64,000 nt of DNA, from NCBI GenBank assembly GCA_965178125.1, contig OZ237756.1, forward strand, positions 806,001 through 870,000, in the 5' to 3' direction. A program made the position numbers and the translations under genes. Below the pieces are notes generated by a model. That model worked only from the letters and a program-made list of their open reading frames with translations, was not told the origin of the DNA and searched no databases. Positions 1 through 10,403 of this stretch are shown here, one piece after another (position 1 is the first letter of the stretch; each line of letters opens with the position of its first letter). The DNA comes from Bilabrum cf. latius (Eukaryota; Bigyra: Bicosoecida; Bigyra; Bicosoecida).

Positions 1-415
1 ATTTTTTGAATATTTCTTGTGCTAGTTCAAAATCACTTGTTAAAAAGACTGCTCTATGTTCTGCTTTCTATAACCAATTTTTCTTTACAGACTCAATACT
101 TTTTTTCATAAGTTCAAATTTTAATAATTTAGCCGTTGATAAGTCCCCTCTTCGTTCTGCTTCGTTTAGGTATAAAACCTGTTTGGTGTCAGCATTAACT
201 TTAAGGACTTCATCTAAATCAACTAATAGAATATTCGGGTCTATAGACGTTAAACTTTTGTTAAGTGAACTTTTACCTCCTTTTCGTGGAAGGACTAAAC
301 ACAATTTTTTACGATTCGCAAGTGAGGAACATAAGTTCCAAAGGAAGCATCCCGCATATCCTAGAGGAACCAACACCCCACCAACCGTGCTTGCTGTTGC
401 TACTAACTCTGCCAT
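1..415 (-). CDS. Membrane-anchored P-loop NTPase-like protein (partial)
   Basis: Viral-block gene starting at 415 and running off the left edge, reading through one TAG at 68-70. Residues about 5-32 are a hydrophobic segment that could anchor the protein in a membrane. They are followed by RKGGKSSL, a P-loop-like stretch without the usual first glycine, and by ILLVDLDEV, a Walker-B-like strand. This suggests a nucleotide-binding protein attached to a membrane, but no family is certain. A TATATATA stretch lies just before the ATG, as for the capsid genes. It is the last of three minus-strand genes (3006, 2539, 415) that diverge from the nucleotidyltransferase. The function is inferred only from the loop; a nucleic-acid or nucleotide kinase is possible. 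Confidence 0.5.
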
Positions 416-460
416 TATATATATCTATACAAAACAAAATATTATTATCCTATAGACTAA

Positions 461-2539
461 TTATTTTAATAATCTTAGTTTTTCAAAGTGTTGATATAAG
501 ATTTGTTTTACCTTGTCCTTCACATTATGATTACCTTTACCACCGGCTATATTAAAATATTCTTGTTCAATTTGTCCTCCTTTATGCTTGCCACATCCAC
601 AACTACCGCCCCTATTCTATGTTTTTATTTTCTAATCAATAATTAAATTAATAGCTTTCATTAACATATTATAAGGGTCTTTATTTCCAAAACCTTGAGC
701 TGGTGGTGAATATGTCCATTGAGGCTTCCCGCTTAATTCATATCCCGTATCGTTTAGTCTTGATTTTGCTAATGTTCTATCACTTCTGGTTGCTCTTCCT
801 TCTGTATTTGCTCTAGCTACTAAAGACCTAACAGCATCAGTTGATAAATTAGGTTGTAAGACTCCGGCTTTAAGCCTTCGTATAATATATTTTAAAGTGT
901 TAATTGTTGGGCTGGCGTCTGTTGGATTTATTCCTCTTGCTTTTAACTATGATAATATTTCATTTTTATTGCCTTTAGCATTTATTGATTGTCCTATTGA
1001 TTTGGCTATTTCATCATCTGTTTTCTGTGGTTCTTGTGGTTCTGCTGGTTCTTGTGCTGGTTCTGCTGGTTGTGCTTGTTGTGCTGGTTCTACGGCTTCT
1101 CCATCTCTTGGTTCTTCATCTGGGGCTCCCCTCCGTTCTCTAGCTTGTCTTTCTTTTTCTTCTTGTTGTCTTTGTGCTTCATCTCGTTCTGCCTGTGCTT
1201 GTCTTTGTCTGAATTGAACTTCTGTAAGTTGTCTTCCAAATTCATCTGTAATAGGTTCTCCATCTTCATCTACTGCCATCGCTTCACCTTTTCCTCTGTC
1301 TTGACCTGCGGGGGGTGCTTGTGGTTGTGAGCCTGTTTTTCCTGTTAAATAACTGATACCATCCATAACCGATTGTCCTAAAGAACCAAATGTGCTTTGT
1401 TGTTGTTCTGGTGATTGTCCTTGTTCTTGTTCTGGTGATTGTCCTTGTGGTTCTGGTGATGCTTGTAAGAATCCACTAGGTGGAACTGGTGCGGGTGATA
1501 CTTTTGAAAACTAGCCTGATAAATTTCTACTGGCGTTCTCCCCTTCTTCTTCTTGTCCTGATGATTGTGATGCCTCTTGTTCTTGTGCTTTTTGTTTAAG
1601 TTCTGATAATTTCTTCTAAGCACTTTTTATAAAATCAACTTTAGACCGTCCTTTTACACCTTTAACATTTGACTCTCTAAGTATTTTTGCTAGTTCGGTT
1701 TTCTTTGGTGCTTTTCTACTACTTGAAGGATTGGCGTTTGCTACTCTTTCAAGTGCTTCAATTTGTTCTTGTAGTTCTGGGCTTAATGCTTCTTGTGGTG
1801 TTGGAGGGGGTTTTGGTCTTGGTTCTGGTGGCGGTTGCGGGTTATCTGGTTCAGGTCTATCAGGTTGCGGGTCATCTCTTTGCTATTGTTGAACGGCTTC
1901 AGGAGGATTTAAAACATCCTATAAAGCATTAACAGCGTCATCAACTTTTGTTAATTGTGAAACATTCTATCCTTGGGGGGTTTTCGTGATTCCAGCTTGT
2001 CGTAAAGCGTTTCGTATTTGAACTGCTTTTAATCCTCTCATATCGCTTGGTAATTGTTCTAATACTGCGTCCCGTTGTGCTTTAGTGGTTGTAAATAATC
2101 TCATATTAATATTTTTAATTCCATCAAATACCTTTTTCTTATCGCTTGCTGGTCCTACTACCTACCTTACATTAATATTATTAATGGTATCTACAACCTA
2201 TCTTTTTAATTTATCCGGTAAATCTGGATTTCTATTTATAAATGATTGTAAATTTTCTATTTGATAAATTGGTAATTCTTTTTTAGCGTTCATAGTCTTA
2301 ATATTTTTAATAATATTTTCAATTCCTTGTTGTTGTTGTTGTCTTTCAATTCTAACATCAATAGGAACATAATTAGCACGAAGGAAAGCATCATCTTTTA
2401 GGGTTTTTCTTCTGGCTTCTGCTTCATCTTCTTCTTGCTATATCATTAATCTAACTTGTGGGTCATTTTGTATCCTAAGTTGATTAGACCGTTTCTACAT
2501 AATACCCTTCAGTAAATCATTAATTGTATTGTTTGACAT
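461..2539 (-). CDS. Large Pro/Gln-rich virion-type protein with C-terminal IAGG site
   Basis: One 692-residue frame from ATG at 2539 to TAA at 461-463, crossing about twelve TAG codons. With a standard code it would be shattered. The N-terminal ~280 residues are charged and probably helical. The middle (about residues 230-520) is low-complexity, rich in Pro, Gln and Glu, and probably disordered. The last ~60 residues contain a small Cys cluster (CGCG) and the motif IAGG followed by K, about 30 residues from the end. IAGG fits the (M/I/L)xGG cleavage pattern of adenovirus-type proteases, and such a protease is encoded at 5049. I recognise no family. Size, low complexity and the processing site suggest an internal or scaffold-like virion component (inference). 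Confidence 0.6.
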
Positions 2540-2574
2540 TGTATATATATATTATTAATGATATAATTAATAAT

Positions 2575-3006
2575 TTATAAACTTAAGAGATAATATGTCA
2601 ATTGGTAGGCTGTCTTTTAAAATGAAATATCCTTATTCATAAGGTCGTGTTTCTTTATAAAGGAATTGCTGGCTTTCATAGTCATTCCCTTTTGACGGCA
2701 CCATTTCATTAATTTATCCCTCTTTAACTATTTAGCACTACGGGGCTTTTTAGCTTTAGGGGCTTTCTTTGAACCCTTCTTTTTTCCTCCAGCAAGATAA
2801 TTGGGACCTCCAGCGAGAACGTTCGGCTATCCACCAAGAAGGTTCAAAGCTCCCCCTTTTGTCTTTCCTTTTGTGGTTGCGTTTAATATTTGGTTTGCTG
2901 TATCTTCAACCATTTTATCAATTTCTTTTTTATAATCATTTCTGTTTATTCCAAGATGATGAAGGCTTTTATTTGTCATATCATTTATGCTCTATTTAAC
3001 GCTCAT
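2575..3006 (-). CDS. Small basic protein with three tandem LxGG sites
   Basis: 143 residues, ATG at 3006, TAA at 2575-2577, reading four TAG codons as Gln. Residues 56-75 hold three evenly spaced sites, LLGG|Q, LAGG|P and LAGG|K, each matching the (M/I/L)xGG|x pattern of adenain-type proteases. A very basic Lys/Pro stretch (residues 76-102) follows, then a WCRQKG segment. The layout resembles adenovirus core precursors, where basic DNA-binding peptides are released during maturation. That comparison is by analogy; I see no family match. It diverges from the nucleotidyltransferase at 3064, with TATATA-type sequence between the two starts. Confidence 0.65.
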
Positions 3007-3063
3007 ATTATTGTATATATTGGGTATATATAATTTGTTATTTATCCATACTTATAATATATA

Positions 3064-3879
3064 ATGAAAATTAATGAATTGACACAAGCTTATTTTAATG
3101 AATACGAGAACGATATATTTGATGAGGTGAATTTTAAGAAGGGGGCTAATTTATTTTTAAATGGTTCGTATGCTATTCCTTATTATTCCTTGTTTGCTAG
3201 TGATATAGATTTATATTAGAGGGTAGAGCCTGAATTTATAAATAGTTTAATAAGATTTGTAAAGGTTTTTATAAGTTAGGTTAATTTTTTTGAGGTTAAA
3301 GCTGGTAATAAAAAATACAAGACCATAAAAGCATTCATATCTACACCCGTTAAAACCATTTATAAATAGATATTTAGCGGAGATAAACCATACTTAAAAA
3401 TTGATTTTTGGGCTTTTGATGGAAAATTTATAGATGAAATAAGCATAATTTATCATATAAGTGATTATGAAATAGATTAGGACGATGTAAAAGATGGATT
3501 AATAAGAGATGTAGATAAATATTTTGGTTCTAATAATTTTAAAGTATTAAAACGATTGAAGGATTTATTTAAATTAAGAGGTGAGAAGAGGAATGAAAAA
3601 AGAGTCAATGATTTAATTGATAGGGAAGCATTAGGATATTTATATTCCATAAGAATGCGATTAGAAAGTATGCTAAGAATAAAAGGACATCAAAGCGAGA
3701 AGTCAAAATCATTTCAAAGCCTAAAAGGACTAATGAGAAAAGCATTAGGAAATGTGGAAATAATAAAACAATTTTCAAAGTATTCTAAAGCAAATATTAA
3801 TAAGATAATATCGTGGATTGACCAATACATAAATAGGAAAACACGGGCGGAAATTAAAAATATAATTATGTCTCTATAA
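3064..3879 (+). CDS. Pol beta-fold nucleotidyltransferase
   Basis: 271 residues in a single frame with five TAG codons read as Gln. The N-terminal half has the nucleotidyltransferase signature: NGSY near residue 33, then SDIDLY about 13 residues later (the hG[GS]...DxD pattern), and KIDFWAF near residue 113 as the likely third carboxylate. The C-terminal third is a helical basic region (RMRLESMLRIK and following). Relatives of this fold add nucleotides to RNA 3' ends, tRNAs, antibiotics or proteins; the substrate here cannot be told. Poly(A)-polymerase-like enzymes occur in large DNA viruses, so RNA tailing is a reasonable guess. TATATA box directly before the ATG; it precedes the ATPase. Confidence 0.65.
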
Positions 3880-3971
3880 CTTTTTTTGTGAGGAAGGATA
3901 GAAGAAGGAACCAACTTAATATTTTAAACCCGTGTGAATAAATGGTTTATTTTATTTTATTATTATATATA

Positions 3972-5040
3972 ATGCTATCTTTACAATATACGGAAAATAG
4001 CCATATTGTAGCTATTCAAAAATACAAAAAAACACAATAGAACCGGTTTATTTATTACGACCCGAACGCTAAAGATATTCAACACGTCAAAGCGGAAGAG
4101 ATAACAGATGATGTTTTAAAATCTTATTACGGAGAAAGCCGAGTAAGATATAACGTTGATAAGGACAAGAAAAGGGAACAATTACATAAACTATTACAAG
4201 ATGAATATATACGGTCAGTTTAGGAATTTGCGATTAAAGATAATAGTCAATATTTACCTTTTCCTATGCTCTTTCCATAGGGGCGTGAATATGTGCGATT
4301 ATTTGGTAAGAGTGGAAGCGGGAAAAGTCATTTAGCTTTACATTATATAAGGATGTATAGAGGATTAAAATATAAAAATATGTATGTTATATCACCAATT
4401 CAAGACCCTAAATATAAAAGAGAAGGCGCGACCTTCATTGATATAGATGATTTGGTTAAAGAGAATGAAAACACTTTATATAAGGAAAAAATGGCTTATT
4501 ATAAAAAAATGAAATTATTTTAAATATAAAAAATCTTCTTTGATGAAATCTAAACCTTTAGATGTTGTTATTGAAGCTGAAAGAAAGATAGAGGATTTGA
4601 AACCTGAGAAAGATTTAATAGAAAAAGGTTTTAAATTAAATGTTGAGTTTTTTAAAAAATTGACCGCTGAACCTAATTTATTTATTCTGGATGATTACGA
4701 AGGCTTTAAAAAAAGGAACCAGAAAGCAAAGGCTTATTTTTTATTGGAAATCCTAGCAACTACAGGAAGGCACACAGCAAGTAGCGTTTTAGACATCACC
4801 CACAAAATAAGCGACGGTATGAAGACACGAACCATTATGAACGAAATTACAACCCATATCATTTATAAAACAATTACAGCTAAAAGTTTAAAATATATTT
4901 TAGAAACAGTCTTAAGTTTTGACGCTCCTACTAGAAAACGAATTAAAAAAACCCTTCATTCTCTCCCTCTCTTTGGTTATGTTGCTATTAATGTTGATAA
5001 TAATTATGTAGTTAGCACAAAAAAAATATTTCTCTATTGA
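3972..5040 (+). CDS. FtsK/HerA-type DNA-packaging ATPase, with +1 frame change
   Basis: A32/HerA-FtsK-type ATPase expected to pump DNA into capsids. The first frame (3972-4523) contains Walker A GKSGSGKS near residue 114. It ends at TAA 4521-4523. The second frame, shifted +1 and open from 4513 to TGA 5038-5040, contains Walker B (LFILDD near 4677) and an RH...Thr/Asn motif typical of the family. The overlap, where the change of frame must occur, is 4513-4520 and includes TTT-TAA-A. Possible causes are a programmed +1 frameshift, an inactivating one-base deletion, or a sequencing error. Both halves keep good coding character and all key motifs. First gene of the order ATPase, protease, minor capsid, major capsid that defines virophages. 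Confidence 0.8.
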
Positions 5041-5048
5041 ATATATAA

Positions 5049-5624
5049 ATGAACATAAACGACTTAAATAGACTAGTCCAAACACCGTTATCTCCTTTAG
5101 AAATTCAAAAATTAGGTGTAGCACATTTGAATTACAAACCTAGAATAGTTATTTACGATGATATTATTAAATAGACCTCATCTATTGAACATATTTTTGA
5201 TGGTTATGACGGCGTAATTATTTATTATCCTAATAAAAAGACGGGACTAAATAGCACATACGGTCATTTCATTTCATTGACCAGAAAACCATCAAGCAAA
5301 ATAATATACTTCTTTGATAGCTATGGAGAAAAACCCGACCAATAGAAACCATTTATTAATAGAGACCAATTGTATCAAGGAGAAGGAGAAGAAAATACGC
5401 TGGTAAAGTATTTAATTGATTAGAAAATGGAAGGTTGGAAAATTGATTATAATCATAAACCGATTTAGAGTTATGCTAACAACAGCGCTACGTGTGGAAG
5501 ATGGGCTCTATTAAGAAACGCTTTTTCTTTCTTATCAAATGATTAGTTTGTAAATGAAATGTTTAGAATATCCAAAATTATGGCTCTTAGTCCTGATTAG
5601 TTAGTGGCGTTGCTTCTACATTGA
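5049..5624 (+). CDS. Adenain-like cysteine maturation protease
   Basis: 191 residues with TAG read as Gln. Predicted to cleave capsid and internal proteins during virion maturation. Catalytic residues seen in order: His in GHFISL (about residue 76), Asp in FFDSYG (about residue 94) and Cys in TCGRW (about residue 151). A TAG codon stands nine residues before the Cys, where this clan places the oxyanion-hole Gln; no other Gln is available there, which supports TAG = Gln. The start follows TATATAA directly. Nine bases separate it from the ATPase stop. Candidate substrates with (M/I/L)xGG sites lie at 461-2539, 2575-3006 and in the major capsid tail. Confidence 0.85.
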
Positions 5625-5635
5625 ATACTCCGACC

Positions 5636-5840
5636 ATCTAATAAAAGGGCTAGAATAAAATAATAAAATATGATTATCTCTAAAATAAAATCCATACGAT
5701 GGCTATATCCACAAATTGCGTATATATTATAGTGTTTTCTAGCAAAACGTGGATGTAGGGCCTCTTGTGAAGGTGAAATGAAGATATAAGCCCTTTTATT
5801 TAGAAAAGTTCCATCGTTTTAGAAGGGCAATTTTTCATCC
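5636..5840 (-). repeat. Dispersed intergenic repeat, copy 1 (inverted)
   Basis: AT-rich non-coding gap between protease and minor capsid genes, holding one of four ~200 bp related sequences. This copy is inverted relative to the others. Its best-conserved part is the complement of TGTGGATATAGCCATCGTAT (around 5693-5713). It also has a CACAAGAGG-CCTACATCCAC block (about 5749-5772) and a GATGGAACT block near its far end. Confidence 0.75.
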
Positions 5841-5960
5841 ATCTAAATTCAATCAAACTTTTAAATATATTGGTAAAAGTGAAGGGTAAAAATCAAGATG
5901 AAATATTAGATAAGGTTTATTAATAAATATTTATTTGTATAGCTTTAATATATAAATAAA

Positions 5961-6914
5961 ATGAGTTATAGCGATGAATTTGTAAGATTGAATTTAGTTA
6001 GTTCATCTGTCCCCCACAATTAGACGAGATAGGCGGTAGTGAATGAAACCCGTGAAGGCTTAATATTAAAACAAAGTGAAAATTATTTAACGGCTGTTGA
6101 AGAGATGGATTTAAATAAATTTATGCTACCGGTGTTTAAACCTGAATATTAGGATGACAGCGGTAAAACCTATTTAAAATTTACTCTTGAGAATAAAACA
6201 TCAGGAGCCAGAGCAGGCGATTATATAGTTCTAGGTAAAAAAGCTAAATTTTATTATTCATATTAGGATATTGTAAATGAATTTAATGAAGAGTTAAGCC
6301 GAATTTGTGATTTGGTAAGCCTTCCAAGTGGTGATAAACCAGTCTTTAAATTTGAAAATAATAAATGGAGTTTATCAACAACTGAAGATTTTAGAGATAA
6401 TTATTATTTATTTGTTAATTTTGAAGCTTTTGCTTTATTTGATAAATTTGAATATGAAGGAATAACAACCACACCGAGTGATTTATTTGCTAAACTTTCA
6501 TATAATAATTCCCCTGCTAGTGGTGATTATGTTTTTATGGCTAGATAGACGAATTTAAATTCTTGGTGCCCTGTTAAATCTATTATCGTAGAAAGTGATA
6601 TTCCAGTGAATAAAGAATTGGTGACCACAAAATCATCTACTGGTGGCTCTATAGCCGTCAATAAATCCCCTATATTAACCAGCTACCCGTATAATCCTAA
6701 TGACAGCTCACCAATAGAAAATATATTATATGTTTCTAATCCTTACCGCTGGTATTCAATGATGAAGGATAGAAGCTTTAAGAGCGTGTCAATGGCGTTC
6801 TACTGGGTTGATAAACAAAATGAAAAGTATCCCGTAATGAATTTTAACGGGGGTGAAGCTCACATTAAACAAGTATTTAAAAAACAAACCGATAATTTAA
6901 GTTTAGATTTTTAA
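5961..6914 (+). CDS. Minor capsid protein (penton)
   Basis: 317 residues, TAA stop, six TAG codons read as Gln. Its place between protease and major capsid gene matches virophage penton proteins. Near residue 213 the segment IIVESDIPVNKE fits the recurrent 'S..IPV..E' stretch of virophage minor capsid proteins, and the remainder is strand-rich with a PYRWYS segment, as expected for a jelly-roll. Predicted role: pentameric capsomer at the capsid vertices. ATG chosen because TATATAAATAAA lies immediately upstream. The gap before it holds intergenic repeat copy 1. Confidence 0.75.
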
Positions 6915-6970
6915 ATAAATTATAGAAGATTATAAAATATGTTTAGATATTAAAAAATTTATATCTATAG

Positions 6971-6985
6971 TGTATATATAAAAAA
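6971..6985 (+). promoter_or_regulatory. Late-type TATATA promoter box of the major capsid gene
   Basis: TCTATAGTGTATATATA then A-tract directly before the ATG at 6986 (the TCTATAG part begins at about 6963). The same TCTATAG-TATATATA arrangement precedes the gene at 11042. Simple TATATA boxes 2-15 bases before the ATG occur at 415, 2539, 3006, 3064, 3972, 5049, 5961 and 13917. These genes lack the 19 bp motif found before replication genes. Confidence 0.55.
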
Positions 6986-8875
6986 ATGGCTCAACAAATG
7001 GTTCAGAATTTACCAGTAAGCATTAAGGCTCCTAAAAGCCTTCAAATGATAACCCCTGAAGATGCTAGTTTAGGAACAGAACTAGGTGTTCAAAAATATA
7101 CCCGCCGAGAAATTAGACCATCATCTAATCAATCTAATTCTCTTCTTCCCCTTTCTTTCCCCGTTAATCCTACTAGTAAAACCGTATCAAGGTTTATTCG
7201 TCTTCGTCATCGTATGACAGTTAGGCTACAACTAGAGCAAGCAGTACCAGCTCAAACTGCGGGAGGTGATGCTATTACCGCTCAATCTTATCTTAAATCT
7301 AGGTTTGGAACTAATTCATTACCTACCTTTAAAATGCTTCAAGGTGGTGTTTTAACAATTAATGGATAGCCTTTTACAGTAAAAGTTTATGAATGGGCTG
7401 AACCTACTGAAGTTATGAACAGTGAAGAAACCTTATCCACAATCTCACCCGTTGGACGCCCTGACACTGTTGGTGATTATCGTGAAGTAAGTGATACCCT
7501 TAAAAATCCTTTAGCTTGGGGTTAGGATGTTGGATATAGTGCCGGTGATAGCTTTAGTTATCGTGGAGCATATGGGAATGCTTTTACGACTGTAAGTGCT
7601 GATTTCGTTGCGGGTAATAGAGACCAAATTGATTGGACTATTGATTTTCAAGAAGCTATACCACTAAAAGGAGCAGATGTTGATGTGAATGCTAAATATT
7701 TCACCGGTGTGAGAAGCCTTCAGGTTGATTTAGATTATCACGTAAATGCCATTCAAAGACTGTGTAAGGCTAGTTTTACAAAAGATAACGGAGATATTAA
7801 CAAAATAACGGGTTAGTCAATTATAGGAGAAACAAATACGACCCTTCTTGTTGATGAAGTTGAATTTTAGAGTGGATACGCCCCCCCGACTCGTTGTATG
7901 TATAATATGCCTACAATTAAATTTTAGTCTTAGGCGCCTGTCCCTGTACCTAAATCCGCAACTGAAAATTCTTTAACTTCTTTTGATTATCAATTATCCC
8001 GTGAGAATGGTATCCCTAGTGCTATTATGGTATGTGCCCGCCTTGTTGGTTGTGATGATAACCCTAACTGGGCTAATAGAACTTTACCAATTAGAAGAAT
8101 AGGTTTCTCACTCAATGGAAGCGCTGAGGAATTAGGGGCTGTAGATAATCCACACGAATTATATAGAATTAGTAGAAAGAACGGATATGCTCTTCCTCCT
8201 TCATCCTTTTATGGTTCATCAATTGATGGAAGTGATGGAAACCGCGGTACTGGTTGCTATATGATTTTAAAACCTTCAGATGTTGCTACACTTGCTGGTG
8301 TTCAATCTAATGTAAATACTGGATTTAATCTTAAAGTTAATCTTTAGTGCTTCAACCCTTATAATAAATATGCGGATGGTGCGTATGAGGATAAATACGA
8401 GGTAAAAGTATGGATGTTTTATGATAATGTTCTTGTGAATGATAACGGTGTCTATACTGAGGCTGGCGCCCTTATTGAGCCTTCTAAAGTGCTTTCTGAA
8501 CTTGCTAAACGTGGTGATGCTGAAAGTGGTTCTAAAGGTTTCTAGCCTGTATTTGAGGATTTAGATAATTATGCTAATGTTATGGGTGGAAAAGGTCGTT
8601 TCTGGTCTAAGATTGGACGAGCCTTTAAACACGGATGGAACAAGGTTAAAGATTGGGCAAAAAGTGATTAGGCTAAAAACCTAGCGAAAACCATTAGGAA
8701 TATAGGACCACTCAAAAGTCTAACAGGAGACAATAGTGCTCTTGGCAAAGCGGCGGCACATTATGGATATGGAAATAGTGGAGGAGAATTGAATAAACTT
8801 GGTGGAAAACTTACGATGCGTGGAGGTGCGGCAATGAAAACAGACGATCTTGAGGCCCTTTTAAGCACATCTTAA
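6986..8875 (+). CDS. Major capsid protein with cleavable C-terminal tail
   Basis: 629 residues with eight or so TAG codons as Gln, close to the ~600 residues usual for virophage double-jelly-roll capsid proteins. It is the last and longest gene of the morphogenesis module. Residues 1-~530 are strand-rich. Then comes VMGG|K (about residue 533) followed by ~95 basic, amphipathic residues (FWSKIGRAFKHGWNKVKDW), and a second site MRGG|A near residue 612. The mavirus capsid protein also has a C-terminal domain removed by the viral protease, so processing here is likely. The basic amphipathic tail resembles membrane-active or DNA-binding peptides such as adenovirus pVI. Recognition rests on length, gene order and tail layout, not on a computed alignment. 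Confidence 0.8.
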
Positions 8876-8876
8876 A

Positions 8877-8894
8877 CGTTTAAAATGACTTAAA
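8877..8894 (+). promoter_or_regulatory. Early-type promoter motif, copy 1
   Basis: CGTTTAAAATGACTTAAA, ending 28 bases before the ATG at 8923. Member of a six-copy set with consensus GYGTTTAAAATGRCTTAAA and a constant 28-29 base spacing to the start codon. Confidence 0.7.
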
Positions 8895-8922
8895 TATATA
8901 TTAACTAACTAATATATATCAA

Positions 8923-9213
8923 ATGGAAAAGTTAAATAAAATTATTGAGAATCTACCGCCTACACACGATGTCTATATCCAGACAGAAATTGATGGAGTT
9001 TTGACCGTAATTTTTACAAACAGTGATTAGGTAAAAGAAATCACCAATCAATTAAAAAAAGACAGTAGAGAGAAGCTATTATATCTCAAATATTCAACCT
9101 ATAAATGTATTATTTAGACGAGGAATAAGTATAGAGATGATGACATTGTACTTCATTATTTGGCTGTTTGTCTATTAGAAAAGAAACCCATTCAATTATA
9201 TAAGGCAAGATAA
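8923..9213 (+). CDS. Hypothetical viral protein, 96 aa
   Basis: Small acidic-to-neutral protein with two TAG codons, TAA stop at 9211-9213. No family recognised. It has a short strand-rich start (VYIQTEIDGVLTVIF) and a Lys-rich middle. The early-type motif 28 bases upstream groups it with the polymerase and primase rather than with the capsid genes, although it sits directly after the major capsid gene. Confidence 0.6.
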
Positions 9214-9259
9214 TCATTTTATTATTTATTTATACATATTAAATAAATATATGACCTGT

Positions 9260-9379
9260 GAATGATACTTTCCAAAGTAGGTTCATACTTTCCGAAGTTG
9301 GTTCACACTTTTCAAAGTAGGTTCATACTTTCCGAAGTTGGTTCATACTTTTCAAAGTAGGTTCATACTTTCCAAAGAA
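9260..9379 (+). repeat. Six 20-bp tandem repeats
   Basis: Six uninterrupted 20 bp units with consensus TTCATACTTTCCRAAGTWGG (phase arbitrary). Units alternate between CCGAAGTTGG and TCAAAGTAGG forms, giving a 40 bp higher-order period. The array lies in a 316 bp non-coding gap (9214-9529) between early-type genes. Length, regular spacing and the single location fit protein-binding iterons, for instance a replication origin (inference). Confidence 0.85.
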
Positions 9380-9480
9380 CTATTTAACCGGTCTAATTAA
9401 TTAATATTTTAATAATATTAATTAATATAATCATCTATATCAATAGTGTCTATTTTTTAAGCCCCTTTTTTATAATATAA

Positions 9481-9500
9481 CGCGTTTAAAATGACTTAAA
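9481..9500 (+). promoter_or_regulatory. Early-type promoter motif, copy 2
   Basis: CGCGTTTAAAATGACTTAAA, 29 bases before the ATG at 9530. Confidence 0.7.
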
Positions 9501-9529
9501 GATTATATTATATAGATATTATATAGAGA

Positions 9530-10081
9530 ATGTGTAAAAAGTGTATTGAACAAATATAGGAACATACCGGTAATATAAAATGGATGGACATTTAGAAGAA
9601 ATTAATTCATATTGGCTCAACCGTTATTCAAGGTGATAAATTGGGTAATTGTATTTGTGGGCACGAGATACGAACCGAGCACGAAATAGAGCATACCCCT
9701 AGTGGATATGTTTTTAAAGTGGGTTCTAGTTGTATAAAGTAGATGATAAAGGATAAAGAAAATCAAATTCGTAAAAAATGTTTATATAAGTGGTGTGGAA
9801 TATGTAAAAAGGATGTCGCAAGAGACCGATATAATAAGCACTGTGAAGGAATAAGACATATTGAGTTAGAAAAGAAATAGAATAAGTTAGAGGAAAAAAA
9901 GAGGAATGAAAAAAGATGTGATGTGTGTCTTTGTAAAATGCTTAGAAGTGATTGGAGGACAACCTGTAAGTCTTGTTATACGATTACAAAATATGGTAAA
10001 AAGGCGTGTAAAAAATGCGGAGTGTCTAGAATTAAAGATATGAAATATTCAATTTGTTATAAATGTCATATTGGTAAATAA
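9530..10081 (+). CDS. Multi-zinc-finger protein
   Basis: 183 residues with five TAG codons as Gln. At least four Cys pairs are visible: CKKC at the N-terminus, CICGHE near residue 45 with a downstream VGSSCI, WCGIC...H...C near residue 90, then CDVC, CKSC, CKKC and CYKC in the last 55 residues. The CICGHEI...VGSSCIK part is a zinc-ribbon arrangement that recurs in phage and giant-virus proteins. The rest is Lys-rich. Likely a nucleic-acid-binding or regulatory protein. The early-type motif suggests expression before capsid genes. Its 3' end faces the minus-strand gene at 10404, with intergenic repeat copy 2 between them. Confidence 0.7.
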
Positions 10082-10109
10082 TAATTAGATATTAATGATA
10101 AAATTAATA

Positions 10110-10350
10110 TTTAACATATTGATGATGGGAGTTAGAAGGGGCTATATTACAACCTTCTAAAGTGATGGAACTTTTGGGCTAGAAATACGTTATCAATCAA
10201 ATCATCTTCATAAAACTAATCCATCCACGTTTTGCTAAATAATACATATACTAATACGCAATTTGTGGATATAGCCATCGTATGGATTTTATAATAGAGA
10301 TAACCATATATATTTTAATATTCTAGCCCTTTTATTAGATGGTCAAGGTG
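10110..10350 (+). repeat. Dispersed intergenic repeat, copy 2
   Basis: Fills the gap between two convergent genes. Contains CTTCTAAAGTGATGGAACTT (near 10154), a diverged TCCATCCACGTTTTGCTA block (near 10218) and TGTGGATATAGCCATCGTAT (near 10264). Position between convergent genes would suit a bidirectional terminator, but copies elsewhere are not between convergent genes. Confidence 0.75.
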
Positions 10351-10403
10351 TTCAATTATTAATAAAGATATCATATTTAATATTAGTATAAATATTAAAT
10401 TAT

